Shown: piece after piece, positions 1 to 9,436 of the stretch | Layout: each line of letters begins with the position of its first letter | Position numbering within the stretch: the first letter of the stretch is position 1 | Source of the DNA: Acetobacteraceae bacterium | GTDB taxonomy: Bacteria > Pseudomonadota > Alphaproteobacteria > Acetobacterales > Acetobacteraceae | Direction of reading: 5' to 3' | DNA length: 32,489 nucleotides | NCBI GenBank assembly: GCA_030037665.1 | Contig: JASHQG010000017.1 | Coordinates: forward strand, 1 to 32,489 | Translations under genes and position numbers: made by a program | The notes under the pieces: model-generated | Database searches by the model: none | What the model saw: the letters and a program-made list of their open reading frames with translations, nothing else | Told to the model about the DNA's origin: nothing

Positions 1-483
1 CGTCGTCGCGCCAATCCGGCGCGATATTAATGCCGAATCCCGGATCTCGCCGACACAAACCTGGAGATCGATGCCTTCTTCGATGAGGTCACGCAGCCTG
101 TCATGCAGGATAAGGTCGATCGACAATTCGTCGTGCTTCTTCAGCAGGTAATCGAGCTTGCTGGTGAAATATAGCCCCAGCGGGACCGGAACACTCAAGC
201 GAACGCGTCCGGCGGGTCTGGCACGCCGCCGCCCGATCCGTTCCTGGAGCGCGTCCGCTGAATCGACCAGTTGGTGAGCGCCGGGCACAAGCTCGCGACC
301 CTCATCTGTGAGGGTGACGGCATGCGTGCTGCGTTGGACCAGACGGGTCCCGAAATGGCTCTCGAGTGCGGCGACCTGTCGCGAGACCGCGGGCTGCGTG
401 ACACCTCGCTCTTCCGCCACCGCGGAGAAAGAGCCGACTTCGGCAACGCGAAGGAAAGTCCGCAATGCGGCAACCAGATCCAT
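1..483 (-). CDS. LysR-family transcriptional regulator (3' part cut by window edge)
   Basis: The reading frame is open from ATG 483 to the window edge, giving 161 codons, so the ORF track missed it. The protein starts MDLVAALRTFLRVAEVGSFS and continues with AEERGVTQPAVSRQVAALE, the classic LysR winged-helix DNA-binding domain (about residues 1-60). It is followed by the linker helix and the start of the periplasmic-binding-protein-like effector domain (RVRLSVPVPLGLYF). LysR proteins bind a divergent promoter and respond to a small co-inducer. The gene is divergent from the MBL hydrolase at 620 with 136 bp between start codons, so that gene is its likely target. The start is supported by homology; the C-terminal half lies outside the window. 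The family call is firm, the effector unknown. Confidence 0.93.
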   Translation of the reverse strand, partial: MDLVAALRTFLRVAEVGSFSAVAEERGVTQPAVSRQVAALESHFGTRLVQRSTHAVTLTDEGRELVPGAHQLVDSADALQERIGRRRARPAGRVRLSVPVPLGLYFTSKLDYLLKKHDELSIDLILHDRLRDLIEEGIDLQVCVGEIRDSALISRRIGATT

Positions 484-619
484 GGCTCATACCCGATGTA
501 ACAAGCGTTATGAGGCGACTGTGGTTTCCCGACCGCGTGCCCTACGTCATTCTCATCGACACCAGAAGCCGCGCATCGTCCGCACGGCTTATACGGCAGT
601 TGAAATAAGGAAAGCGACT
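484..619. promoter_or_regulatory. Divergent promoter region between lysR and MBL gene, with inverted repeat
   Basis: This 136-bp gap separates two divergent starts. It contains the perfect inverted repeat TAAC-AAGC-GTTA at 499-510, just upstream of the lysR start, in a position where LysR proteins commonly bind. The sequence AAGGAAAG at 608-615 is the ribosome site of the MBL gene. No convincing sigma-70 box pair was found. The regulatory role is inferred from position and symmetry only. Confidence 0.35.
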
Positions 620-1600
620 ATGCCAGGCGCAAGCCGCGATCCCAGGAAGCTACCGGAAATCGGCGACATGACGACCTGGGGTGGCTCCGCCAGACACAGT
701 TTTCCGCCGAACGGCCTCGTCGCCCTGTCTCGGAAAGTCTGCGGGTCAACGCCACAGCGGACGACACGGATCCGGCCGGCCGTCTACGTCTTCGGAAGCG
801 CCGGAGGCAACGTCACGGCGATCGGGGGGCGACGGGACGGCGCGATCGTCGATTCCAGCTATGGCGCCCGCATCGGGGAGATCGAGCACAGCGTTACCAG
901 TGCGCGCGGGCGAGCGCCCCAATGGCTCGTCAACACGCACTGGCATTTCGATCATACGGACGGCAACGAGGCTTTTGCTTCGGCCGGGGCAACGGTCCTC
1001 GGTCACACCAACTGCCGTGTGCGACTGTCAACAGATCAATTCGTACGCTCGCTTTCGTGGCGAGTCTCGGCGTCGTCGCCCAAGGCATGGCCGACGCTGA
1101 CCGTCGACCATCCGGTGACGATAGATATTGGAGCGGAAGAACTGCGTCTGATTCCGCGGATGCCGGCTCACACCGACGGAGACGTGGCGATCCTTCTGAT
1201 ATCTGCCAACGCGCTCATCATAGGCGATCTCTTCACGAATGGCAGCTATCCCGTCATCGACGAAGCGTCGGGTGGATCGTTGCACAGGATGATAGAGGCC
1301 ATTGATCGCCTGATGCCGCTGATTAACGCCGGCACTGTCGTCGTCCCGGGTCACGGTGCCACGACAGATCGCGCGGGGCTCCTCGCATACCGTGACATGT
1401 TGCGATCTATCGAACATCGGCTCCTGGCTATGATCGAGGCGCAATGCGGGATTCCTGAGATCCTGGCGGCGCAACCCACGGCCGCACTCGATGCCAATAG
1501 GGGACGTGGCTACGTCACCGGCGAACATCTTACCCGCATGGCGCTGGCGGGTATGGGATTGATCAAACCGCCGGTCATGTTCCCGGTACCTGGAGCCTGA
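620..1600 (+). CDS. MBL-fold metallo-hydrolase
   Basis: A 326-aa zinc hydrolase of the metallo-beta-lactamase superfamily. The zinc motif HWHFDH lies at residues 107-112, with further ligand candidates H184 (PAHTDGD), D203 (IGDLF) and H245 (VVPGHG). This is the complete dinuclear site order of the fold. The ORF track opens at 308 inside the antisense of lysR. I prefer ATG 620 because AAGGAAAG precedes it at good spacing and the extra residues are arginine-rich and non-family. The first ~50 residues still look loosely structured, so the start could be slightly later. No clear signal peptide. The divergent lysR suggests inducible expression. The substrate (lactone, thioester, glyoxalase-II-like or other ester) is not predictable. 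Confidence 0.85.
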   Translation: MPGASRDPRKLPEIGDMTTWGGSARHSFPPNGLVALSRKVCGSTPQRTTRIRPAVYVFGSAGGNVTAIGGRRDGAIVDSSYGARIGEIEHSVTSARGRAPQWLVNTHWHFDHTDGNEAFASAGATVLGHTNCRVRLSTDQFVRSLSWRVSASSPKAWPTLTVDHPVTIDIGAEELRLIPRMPAHTDGDVAILLISANALIIGDLFTNGSYPVIDEASGGSLHRMIEAIDRLMPLINAGTVVVPGHGATTDRAGLLAYRDMLRSIEHRLLAMIEAQCGIPEILAAQPTAALDANRGRGYVTGEHLTRMALAGMGLIKPPVMFPVPGA

Positions 1601-1863
1601 TTCAATTATGCGGCCACATAGAACGCAAAGGATCCATTCGTTTTGTGGTGCCCAATGCACCCTGCCCGGCGGACGTTGGCCCCAAGCCCCGAAGCGCTGC
1701 TCTCGATCACGTCTCGGCGGAGCTGCGTCATCGCGTCGGCCTGTCCGACCTGATGGAAGCAAGAGCGGTCGTCTGAGGAAGGGCGTTCCCCAGTTACGCC
1801 GTGCAGTGACAACCCGCCGGGCTGGCGATGAAGCGGACCTGGTCTCTTCAAAGGAGGGTATAC

Positions 1864-2616
1864 ATGAATTCCAGGTCGGACACCTCGCCCCGGCGCGTGG
1901 CTCTCATTACCGGCGCCTCGGGTGGTATCGGTGCGGTTGTTGCTGTCCGGCTTGCATCCGACGGCTTCGCTATTGCTGCGGCCTATTCCGGCCGCCCGGA
2001 CCGTGCAGCAGCGGTTGCTGAGCAGATCAAGGCTGCGGGCGGGCGGGCAATTGCGGTCGCGGCCGACGTCGCCGACCCTCGGGCCGCGGCAGCCCTGTTC
2101 GAGTCGGCCGGTACGTCGCTCGGCCCCATCACGGTCGTGGTGCACTGCGCCGGCATCATGCCGTTGACTCGCATCGCGGACGGAGAACTCGACATCTTCG
2201 ACAACGTCATCGCCGTCAATCTGCGCGGCACTTACGTCATCCTCTCCGAGGCGGCGAGAAGGCTGGCCAACGGGGGCCGCATCATCGCATTCTCCAGCAG
2301 TGTGCTGGCCAAGTCCTTTCCCGGCTATGGGCCTTACATCGCCTCCAAAGCCGGAACAGAGGGCTTGGTGAAAGTGCTGGCCAACGAGCTTCGCGGGCGC
2401 AACATCTGCGTCAACGCCGTGGCCCCGGGCCCGGTGGCGACGCCCCTGTTCTTGACCGGCAAGACCGATGTAGAGATTTCTCAACTGGCCAAAATGGCAC
2501 CACTGGAGCGTTTGGGAGAGCCCGAGGATATCGCCGGTACCGTCGCTTTTCTCGCAGGTCCAGGCGGCGCCTGGATCAACGGTCAGGTGCTGCGTGCCGA
2601 TGGGGGTTTCGCCTGA
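1864..2616 (+). CDS. SDR-family oxidoreductase (3-oxoacyl-ACP-reductase-like)
   Basis: A 250-aa classical short-chain dehydrogenase. It has the Rossmann dinucleotide motif TGASGGIG (residues 16-23), the HCAGIM variant of NAG (94-99), Asn119, a catalytic serine in FSSS (144-146) and YIASK with Tyr158 and Lys162. The C-terminal part contains the usual N-A-V-A-P-G segment. NADP(H)-dependent reduction or oxidation of a ketone or alcohol is expected; FabG-like length fits. Start ATG 1864 follows a near-perfect AAAGGAGGG; the ORF-track start 36 nt upstream lacks that. It is 263 nt downstream of the MBL gene on the same strand and may share its induction, although the gap is long for an operon. The substrate is unknown. 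Confidence 0.9.
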   Translation: MNSRSDTSPRRVALITGASGGIGAVVAVRLASDGFAIAAAYSGRPDRAAAVAEQIKAAGGRAIAVAADVADPRAAAALFESAGTSLGPITVVVHCAGIMPLTRIADGELDIFDNVIAVNLRGTYVILSEAARRLANGGRIIAFSSSVLAKSFPGYGPYIASKAGTEGLVKVLANELRGRNICVNAVAPGPVATPLFLTGKTDVEISQLAKMAPLERLGEPEDIAGTVAFLAGPGGAWINGQVLRADGGFA

Positions 2617-3036
2617 CCCGCATGCGTGTCGCGGCCTATGCCGACCGGGACGCAGGGCTGGGCTCAATGCGCCACCACATCTGTTATGTTGTCGCGCTCG
2701 GGGCCCACCACCGGCCCAAAGCGCACGCGGCAACCCAATCAACTCCGACGACCAATGCTGAGGCGGCGGCATCGCAGGCGCCGGCCAGTGTCGCGCGCCT
2801 TGTCGTCACTTACAAATGCGGCTGCCAGCACGCGCTGGTGTTGCCGACCGAGAGTCGCAGCGAGCGGCATGCTCTACCCGGTGACCATGTCTTCGCAATC
2901 GTGCGTTGAGCGATGCGACTGGCAAACGGGATCTTATAGTCCCGCATGCCTGTCCACGCGATACGGACATCGGCAGATGATATGGCGGTCCCTTCCGTGA
3001 TCGCCGATATCGTTGGCGGCGATCCGGCAGACCGGT
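2617..3036. other. Intergenic stretch without a convincing gene
   Basis: This stretch lies between the stop codons of two convergent genes. Several overlapping ORFs exist, but none has a recognisable domain. One minus-strand ORF (2810-3040, 76 aa) begins with an ATGA overlap on the HpnN stop codon. It could be a translationally coupled small gene, but its codon third positions are not strongly GC-rich and the protein resembles nothing I know. Confidence 0.4.
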
Positions 3037-5814
3037 TCATCGGCGTGATCCCCTGGTCGCTCGAGCATCGTGATCATCTCGGACGGGCAAATGTTCCCCC
3101 AAAGAATGAGCGACCAGATTCCGGCCTCGACGATCCCCCGAAAACGGGATGAGGCCGTCCGATCGCTGATGAGAGTTGCCGGTTAGCGCCGCGAGCAGTG
3201 CCGGGACGAATACGAGGCTCGCCAGCAGCGTGCAGCCGAGGCTGATGAGCAGCAGCCTGCCCATCGATGCCGTTCCGGCGTTGGCCGAAAGTGCAAGCGA
3301 GCCGAACGCGGTGCCTGTGGTGAGCGCGGAGAAGGCGACCGCCCGCGCTGTCGGCGAGCCCAGCATTTCTCTCCGCCCAGCCCGCCAGTTCATAACGAAG
3401 TAGATATTGAACGAGACGCCAACACCGAGGAGCAGCGGCAACGCAATGATATTCGCGTAATTGAGCCTGAGCGGCACCACCACCATCGCCAGCACAGTAA
3501 GCACGCCGGATAGCAGGAGCGGCGCCACGACCAACACGGTGTCCCTGAGGCGCCTGAGTGCGAGCAGGAGGATCACCGTAATCGCGAGCAGCGCCGCCGC
3601 CGCCGCCGAGCGAAAGGCGGCAACGATGGTATCACCCGTCGCCACCACTGTGACCGCAGTCCCGCCGGCATCGGGCGCCACGCGACTCACCTCGGCCACA
3701 AACCGATGGAGGCCGCCGCTGTCGCGTGCAGATGCCACCGGCAGCACTTCGATGCGAGCCCGCCCGTCCGGCAGCACCCAATCCCGCCGGATGTCCGCCG
3801 GCACCGAGGCAAGGCTTGCAGGCTCGGCCTGAAGCGCGGTGCGCAGCCGGTCCAGCTCGCGCGGCAGGAACAGAGTCAGCGCCTCGCCAACTGCGCTCAC
3901 CGTGTGATCGGGCGCATGTGCGACGGCGCGAAGATCGCCGGCAATGGCCGTAAGCGGGCTACCCCGTGGCAGGAGGCGCAGTGCGGGCTCGATCTGGTTC
4001 AGTGCCGCCTGTGCCGCCACGCGGATCTCGGCAGGATGGATCGGGCGCGGATCGAGCGGCACAAGCGGGGTTGACGCCAGGATATTCGCCGCGTCGTTCA
4101 GCAGTGCAAGTTTTTGCTTTTGCCCTCCCGGCACGAAGCTCCTGAGCGTGAGTGCGCGAGAAACCACTGGCAAAGTCCGGAGCTTCGCTGCCACCACCTC
4201 GGCCTCGTTCACATTCGGTGCCACGATGTCGATGCTGTAGGGGTTGCTCAGCGGCTGGTTCATCAGTTCGCGGAGCGTACGCATGGCCTCCGTGTTCGGA
4301 TTCTGTGTGTCGAGCGGGTCGGAATCGAACGCAAGCCGTGGGGCAACAGCGAGCGACGCGACCACGAGCACGCCGAACCCCGCAATGATAGGGCCACGCC
4401 AACGGGCAATCAGCCGATCTGCGGGCCGTCCCCAGGCAAAGCCCACCTCAGCCCGCTCGTCGCGAACGCGGCAGACCGCGATCGCGGCTGGAAGAAAGGT
4501 CATCGTGCAGAGAAAGGCGATCAGCATGCCCATCCCTGCAATCAACCCGAGCTCGGCCACGCCGGCGAAGTCGGTCGGCACGAAGGCAAGAAACCCGGCC
4601 GCGGTGGCCAGCGCAGCTACGAGAATGGCTCCACCTGCACGCCGTGCGGTGAGGTTGAACGCGGCCGTCGTATCGCCCGCCTCGTGCTGCGCCTCGCGGA
4701 AACGGACGGCGAATTGGATCGCAAAGTCCACGGCAATGCCGACGAAGAGTATGCCGAACCCAATCGAAACGAGATTGAGCGTGCCGATCGTCGCGGTAGC
4801 GAAGAAGAGCGTCGCCATCAGCCCGAGCCCAAGGGTACCAACGATCGGGACGATCAAACGCCAGCTCCGCACAGCGAGCGTAAGCCAAAGCGTGATCAAC
4901 ACGAGGCTGGCGATCAGTCCGCTCACGGTACCCTTTGCCACGGACGCGAACTGTTCATCCGCGAGCGCGACGGGCCCGGTGACACGCACCCGCGCCTCGC
5001 CGCTCTGCACGAATGGCAGCTTTGCGGCAGCCGCGCGAATTGCCGTGGTCGCCGCCCCGCCAGGCTCGAGCGAATGAAAGTCGAGTCGTGGCTTGAAGAG
5101 CACGAACTGGTCCTTGCCGGCGAGATTGGACAGCCCGCCACTCAGCATTTGCTGCCACGAAAGAGGTTCCGGGTGTCCAGAGAGCGCGGCTGCCATCGCC
5201 TTGTGAAACGCGAGGAGCTCCGTGGTGTAGGGAGCGAGGTCCGCACCGGCGTGCGTGACCCCTTGCCCGAGCAACCCGAGTGCGGAAAACAGACCGCGCG
5301 CCGTCGGGTCCTGGCTCAGCGTACCGAGGAAGGGTTGGGCGTCGATGATCCGGTCCAAGACCCTGGTGAGATCCTTTAGCGAAAGAAAAAGCAGCCCCTC
5401 CTTCGCAAGATAGGGTGAGGCGCCAGGCCGGCTCACCATGTCGAAGTGCTGATGATCGGAGTGCAATGCCCGGGCGAGACCGCGTGCCGTCGCCTCCGCC
5501 GCCTCCGGCGCCTTGGCGTCGATGACCGCGACCAGGAGTCCTTGGAACTGAGGAAATTCGCGCTCGAACGATATCTCTCGCTGCCGCCATGGCAGCGAGG
5601 CGGAGAACATTTGGTCGGTATCGGTGTTCACGCCGAGGTGGCGGGTCGCATAAACACCCGCGCCAGTGGAAAACAGGAGCCCGGCGATCACGACTGCCCA
5701 GGCATGCCTTCGGCTCGTACCGACAAGCCATACGAGCAAGCGCTGCAGCGCCGACACGTCAGGCGCCGCGCTGTGCATCGCACTGCGAGGCGGAAAGTTG
5801 CTGTCAATCTTCAC
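3037..5814 (-). CDS. hpnN: HpnN-like hopanoid-associated RND/MMPL transporter
   Basis: A 925-aa inner-membrane RND-superfamily protein of the MMPL branch. An N-terminal TM (about 35-57) precedes a large periplasmic domain (60-300), then a TM bundle (about 300-450) with the conserved GIAVDFAIQFAVRF helix. A second TM/periplasmic/TM repeat follows and ends near residue 875. This duplicated layout and the sequence fit HpnN, which moves hopanoids from inner to outer membrane. The start overlaps the DUF2147 stop as ATGA, indicating translational coupling. The last ~50 residues after LLAAL are polar, unlike a family tail, and may be read-through into former intergenic DNA. No other hopanoid gene (squalene cyclase, hpnC/D/E, hpnH) is in the window, so the exact cargo is inferred. 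A generic MMPL lipid exporter is the alternative. Confidence 0.78.
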   Translation of the reverse strand: MKIDSNFPPRSAMHSAAPDVSALQRLLVWLVGTSRRHAWAVVIAGLLFSTGAGVYATRHLGVNTDTDQMFSASLPWRQREISFEREFPQFQGLLVAVIDAKAPEAAEATARGLARALHSDHQHFDMVSRPGASPYLAKEGLLFLSLKDLTRVLDRIIDAQPFLGTLSQDPTARGLFSALGLLGQGVTHAGADLAPYTTELLAFHKAMAAALSGHPEPLSWQQMLSGGLSNLAGKDQFVLFKPRLDFHSLEPGGAATTAIRAAAAKLPFVQSGEARVRVTGPVALADEQFASVAKGTVSGLIASLVLITLWLTLAVRSWRLIVPIVGTLGLGLMATLFFATATIGTLNLVSIGFGILFVGIAVDFAIQFAVRFREAQHEAGDTTAAFNLTARRAGGAILVAALATAAGFLAFVPTDFAGVAELGLIAGMGMLIAFLCTMTFLPAAIAVCRVRDERAEVGFAWGRPADRLIARWRGPIIAGFGVLVVASLAVAPRLAFDSDPLDTQNPNTEAMRTLRELMNQPLSNPYSIDIVAPNVNEAEVVAAKLRTLPVVSRALTLRSFVPGGQKQKLALLNDAANILASTPLVPLDPRPIHPAEIRVAAQAALNQIEPALRLLPRGSPLTAIAGDLRAVAHAPDHTVSAVGEALTLFLPRELDRLRTALQAEPASLASVPADIRRDWVLPDGRARIEVLPVASARDSGGLHRFVAEVSRVAPDAGGTAVTVVATGDTIVAAFRSAAAAALLAITVILLLALRRLRDTVLVVAPLLLSGVLTVLAMVVVPLRLNYANIIALPLLLGVGVSFNIYFVMNWRAGRREMLGSPTARAVAFSALTTGTAFGSLALSANAGTASMGRLLLISLGCTLLASLVFVPALLAALTGNSHQRSDGLIPFSGDRRGRNLVAHSLGEHLPVRDDHDARATRGSRR

Positions 5815-6281
5815 GCGAAACGGCAGTCGGCAGCGAGGCGGCCGGTGAAACGGCGCCAGACCTGGGTGGACCCCAACGCGGGAATGCCGATGAAAACGCG
5901 AAGCCGGAGATCGCCACGCTGGTCCACCGACAGCCGTGCCTGGTACGAGTGGCCGTCGCGTGGGTCAGTGATCTCGCCATGCCAGGTTCCGGCGGGATCG
6001 GCTTTGTCCGCCATGATGATAGTCAGGCCGCATTGCGAGCGACCTTGCCCATCGGTCGGCATCGGCTCACCGGCCGCGCGCTCAATGCCGACGATACGGC
6101 CGCACAACCCGCCTCCGCATCGCGCGATCTGCACCACTCCCTGGCCATTCTCCGTCGACCAGTTGCCGTGCACGTTCGGCGACGTCGCTGCTGACGCCAT
6201 CGGCGTCACCAGCGCGAGGGCGAACAGGGCTGCACAGCGGGTCAGCCAATGCAATCGTGATGGCCTGTACATCGGAAGCAT
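5811..6281 (-). CDS. DUF2147 exported protein
   Basis: About 156 aa. A hydrophobic N-terminal signal peptide (WLTRCAALFALALVTPMASA, cleavage after ASA) is followed by a DUF2147 domain. Its marks are GNWSTENG, IARCGGGLCGRIVG with the two conserved cysteines, and a C-terminal beta-rich part ending VWRRF. It is a small periplasmic beta-barrel-like domain of unknown biochemical role. The stop codon overlaps the hpnN start (ATGA), so the two genes form one transcription and translation unit. The pairing suggests a function at the envelope alongside lipid export. The start is uncertain: ATG 6281 and ATG 6272 are both just before the signal peptide and neither has a good Shine-Dalgarno sequence. The ORF-track start at 6347 adds non-signal residues. 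Confidence 0.82.
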   Translation of the reverse strand: MLPMYRPSRLHWLTRCAALFALALVTPMASAATSPNVHGNWSTENGQGVVQIARCGGGLCGRIVGIERAAGEPMPTDGQGRSQCGLTIIMADKADPAGTWHGEITDPRDGHSYQARLSVDQRGDLRLRVFIGIPALGSTQVWRRFTGRLAADCRFA

Positions 6282-7928
6282 CCCGGCGTGACAAGATGCG
6301 GCCCGATATGGATTGCGGCCAAGATTACGGAATAGGGATTTCGGCAAAGCTCATCTCCCCGATTCGCATTCCTCATGCCGCCGGGCAGGCGCACCGCCCA
6401 TCCGTAAGGGATGCGACGCGGACCAGCCGAGGTCGCAACAACAGCGATCCGCCGGAGAAAAGCGTACTCGGTCCACAGGACCTAACCCGGATTGGAACAG
6501 ATAGCGGTATACATAAAAGTCCTCTCAAATGTGCCTGACCTTACTGTCATTCAATATGTCAGCACGGTCTGGGCTGCGGCAGCACCCGACGTGTCGACCG
6601 TCCTCGATCCATCAGATGCGGGGGAAGGCCGCAGCCGAAAATCGAAAGGATGCGGCGCTATGCCAGCGCTCTGCATCGCTCCGACGGGCTATATCCATCG
6701 ACCCGCACGCGAAGGTGCCGCCTCGGCGATGACGGGGGCGATGCGAAGCACGGTGTCACAAACGCGTTGGCTCACGGCTTGCGCGATGATCACGCAGCGC
6801 ATGAGTCACGCCGTGTGGGTAAGTGGGATGTCGCTTCGCCATCTACCAATAGATATTCTCGATCCAGTTGATCGATGATAGCGATGGATCGCGTGTTTAC
6901 TTATCCCACGGGCCGATCAGATGAAGCACAACGCGGATCTGGATAAGACGAATCGGTGCGACCGATGCTGGCCGTTCTCGGTGTCCAGAACGCTCTTGCC
7001 AATATTCGCCACTGAGATCACGGCAGCGTGAGAACCGCGGATGAGCCACGGCCCATGTCAGGCGACGGTTCATTCTGGTCCGCGGAAGAACCAGCGCCGA
7101 AGTCGGTACCTTGGTTTGGGCCTCGGTCGGACGCAAGACCGCACGGCAACTCATTCCACGCAGACCGGATGCTTACCACGTGGCCGCGGCACCGTGATTT
7201 TTACCGGCGGATCGGCCAGCTGCCGCGGCAAGCCGGGCTTTGCACAATTTACGGCAGCGGAGGCGGGCTGGCGGATGATCACCAAATCATAGTGCGTGAA
7301 CGCGGATCGCACCGCCCTTGCGTCGCCTGCATGCCCACTGCCGCGACGAGAGCACGTGCCACTCGCATCGCGTAAACGGGATGGACTTCCTGGTTTTGCG
7401 GGCCGCTTTGCGCAGCACCTTAGGGCGCATCGTCGGTTGGTCTGACGACAGCCGGCCGGCCGACTGAAGCACCTTCTGGCGGAAGGGACGCTCCAAGCAA
7501 CTGCGGTGCAGGCGGCCTCGCGGCCTCCTGCAGGCCGCGTCCGGGCTACAACGACGGCCCTCGCCAGCGCGGTTGTTCACCACGAACTGGTGGGATCTGA
7601 TGACAATTGGGCCCCATGGTCCGAGGCGAAGCCAATCGCTACTGGTACCGTGCAGTTGCGACGGATTCTCGTCTTGGAGGAATCCCAGCTGGAGGGTCCC
7701 TGAAAAGCCCGACGTGCAGATCGCTCGACTGAGGATAAGCCAGCTTGTGGCCCGGTCGATCATGATCTCCATCGACTGGCGGACCAGCCGGTCGCTTGGC
7801 TCCACGCACGCAAGCATGCCCCCGTCCACACATTCGTCGCGGCGCATCGTGCCCGGATCCCGGCACGGAGCGATCGAGTCTCTACCTGGAGAGCGGACCT
7901 ACCCTGATAGGTGTCAGGTCACGCACAC
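6282..7928. other. Gene-poor, decayed stretch
   Basis: In 1.6 kb no intact gene can be supported. Overlapping ORFs up to 186 aa occur on both strands, but they lack ribosome sites and family motifs. The one recognisable piece is an SDR fragment near 7170-7290, listed separately. The region looks like eroded coding DNA rather than designed spacer. Confidence 0.5.
7170..7292 (+). pseudogene. SDR-family remnant (catalytic-region fragment)
   Basis: In one frame the translation reads LPRGRGTVIFTGGSAS followed by KPGFAQFTAAEAGWRM. This matches the central strand and active-site helix of atypical short-chain dehydrogenases, where the usual wording is GRGTIIFTGA...FA-FA-AKAGLR. The Rossmann N-terminus and the C-terminal half are not in any nearby frame, and a stop follows shortly. 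The Tyr and Lys positions of the YxxxK site read F-x-x-x-E, so no active enzyme could result. Confidence 0.5.
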
Positions 7929-8363
7929 CTATGAACCCGTTCGTACGCCGCGCATCGCGTCGACCGAGTACTTCCCTGGGCCGGTGACGTAGAGAAGGAG
8001 GAAACCGCCGATAATGCATATATTTTTGTAGAAGTTGATCGCATTTGGGAGGCGGTCGGCACCTGTCATGCTCCAGAAGTGATGCCCGATGAGTGCGGTC
8101 GCAAGCGTGTAGAGCGCCATCAAGAGGGCCAGAGGCCGGGTCCAGAAGCCGACAGCAATCACGAGTCCGACGAAGAATTCGGCCACGATGGACACGAGCA
8201 CGGCGATCGATGGCACGGGAAGTCCCATCCGCGTCATGTAGCCGACAGTCGCCGTGTAGTTCGTGAGCTTAGTCCATCCGAACACGACGAACAGCAGAAT
8301 GAGCAGGATGCGGGCAACCAGGATGACCTCGTCCCTCGCCCGCGCATCAGAGGATGTCGTCAT
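7929..8363 (-). CDS. DoxX-family membrane protein
   Basis: A 144-aa integral membrane protein with four predicted TM helices: about 15-33, 55-77, 80-100 and 110-130. The first carries the family-typical LLFVVFGWTKL, followed by GMPVP-like GLPVPSI. DoxX proteins are linked in other bacteria to redox or sulfur metabolism and to membrane oxidoreductase complexes, but most have no assigned role. ATG 8363 follows GGAGTGAGGT. It stands alone between two gene-poor stretches, so context gives no further clue. Confidence 0.85.
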   Translation of the reverse strand: MTTSSDARARDEVILVARILLILLFVVFGWTKLTNYTATVGYMTRMGLPVPSIAVLVSIVAEFFVGLVIAVGFWTRPLALLMALYTLATALIGHHFWSMTGADRLPNAINFYKNICIIGGFLLLYVTGPGKYSVDAMRGVRTGS

Positions 8364-9436
8364 ACCTCACTCCATTGGTTTGGCGGTTCGCCGCAGCTAA
8401 TGGACGCAGCGACATAGTCTCCTCGTTTAGCCCGTCCAGGATTATTCTTTCGTGGTGTCGGTTTCACGAAAAGCGTGGACTTGATAACGAACCTGCGAAC
8501 TTTTGCGTAACTTGGCAGACTCTGGGTTGTAGAGTGATCACGCAAATCCTGAGGCGCCGCAAGCCCTTTCAGGGTGACCCGCGGATTCGGCAGGTCACGT
8601 TTGCGACGTGACTTGGTTCTGCACGCACCGAACGAGTCTGGTTATTCAGAGCATTTCTCAAATTCGATGCCCGGCCTCGGTTTCCGGCGCCCACCTCGTC
8701 GCCCCGTACGCGAAGCTCGATGAAGCCTCACCGTCGAATCTCGTTTGCTCCGTGCTAGGGCTGTGGTCGGACGGCATTCCTATCAGCGCGTTGGCAGCGA
8801 CGAAGCACTCGTCCTCTGGAGGGAGTGGCGAACGGGTCGTTCGGGCCCCATGCGGACGCCCTATGCGGCGTGTCGGCGCACTCCGGCGACCGTGTAAAGT
8901 CACTCATCAGGCCAGCCCCTTGAGAACAAGCGGGCCGGCCGAGAAGGCAGCCCTTCGTGTGGCGTCCCGAGCAGGATTGCTGCCGGGGGCAGGGTCCGTC
9001 AGCGACGAGCCGGGTTACGATCGGTCGACCACTGCGTTGGCTGCCCAGCGTGAGACTGGATAGCCGGCCCCAATCTCAAGCCCAACGCACTTGAGCCAGG
9101 CTAGAGCGCAGAACAAGAGCCAGAATTGAAGCCACGTTGCGCGGTCCAGGGGGTGTACATATCGACTGTAATACCGGCGAACGCGAGACCGTCACCGACC
9201 GCGACGGGGCACCGCGCGTGATCCCTCCAAGCACCAGCACGAAAACGAGGATATGATCCAGATTGCGGTCTCACACGCGCCTTCCGCGTGGTCAGAAACC
9301 CAGTTGATGCCACGCAACGCACCGTTGCGTGCGACTTTCATGAACGCCTCAAGCCTCCTCACTGACGACAACCTGGCCTAATGCGACGGTAGTGTCCGAG
9401 TATGACCAAACGCAAGTGATTGGAAGGAGCAGCTGG
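8364..9436. other. About 1.07 kb with no supportable gene
   Basis: ORFs such as 8608-9063 (+) and 9101-9322 (-) are open but have no ribosome site, no family motif and a composition typical of chance frames in GC-rich DNA. The last bases hold the xylulokinase ribosome site GGAAGGAGC (9422-9430). I see no rRNA, tRNA or repeat here. Confidence 0.45.

Noticed and set aside
308-619. Upstream extension of the MBL hydrolase to the ORF-track start
   Set aside because: It overlaps the lysR coding region on the other strand, is arginine-rich and lacks a ribosome site, while ATG 620 has AAGGAAAG.
1606-2772. 388-aa minus-strand ORF opposite the SDR gene
   Set aside because: Composition and lack of motifs mark it as a shadow of the well-supported SDR frame.
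4114-5379. 421-aa plus-strand ORF opposite hpnN
   Set aside because: It runs antisense to a clear transporter gene, is very rich in Arg, Glu and Gly, has no domain and no ribosome site. GC-rich DNA gives long shadow frames.
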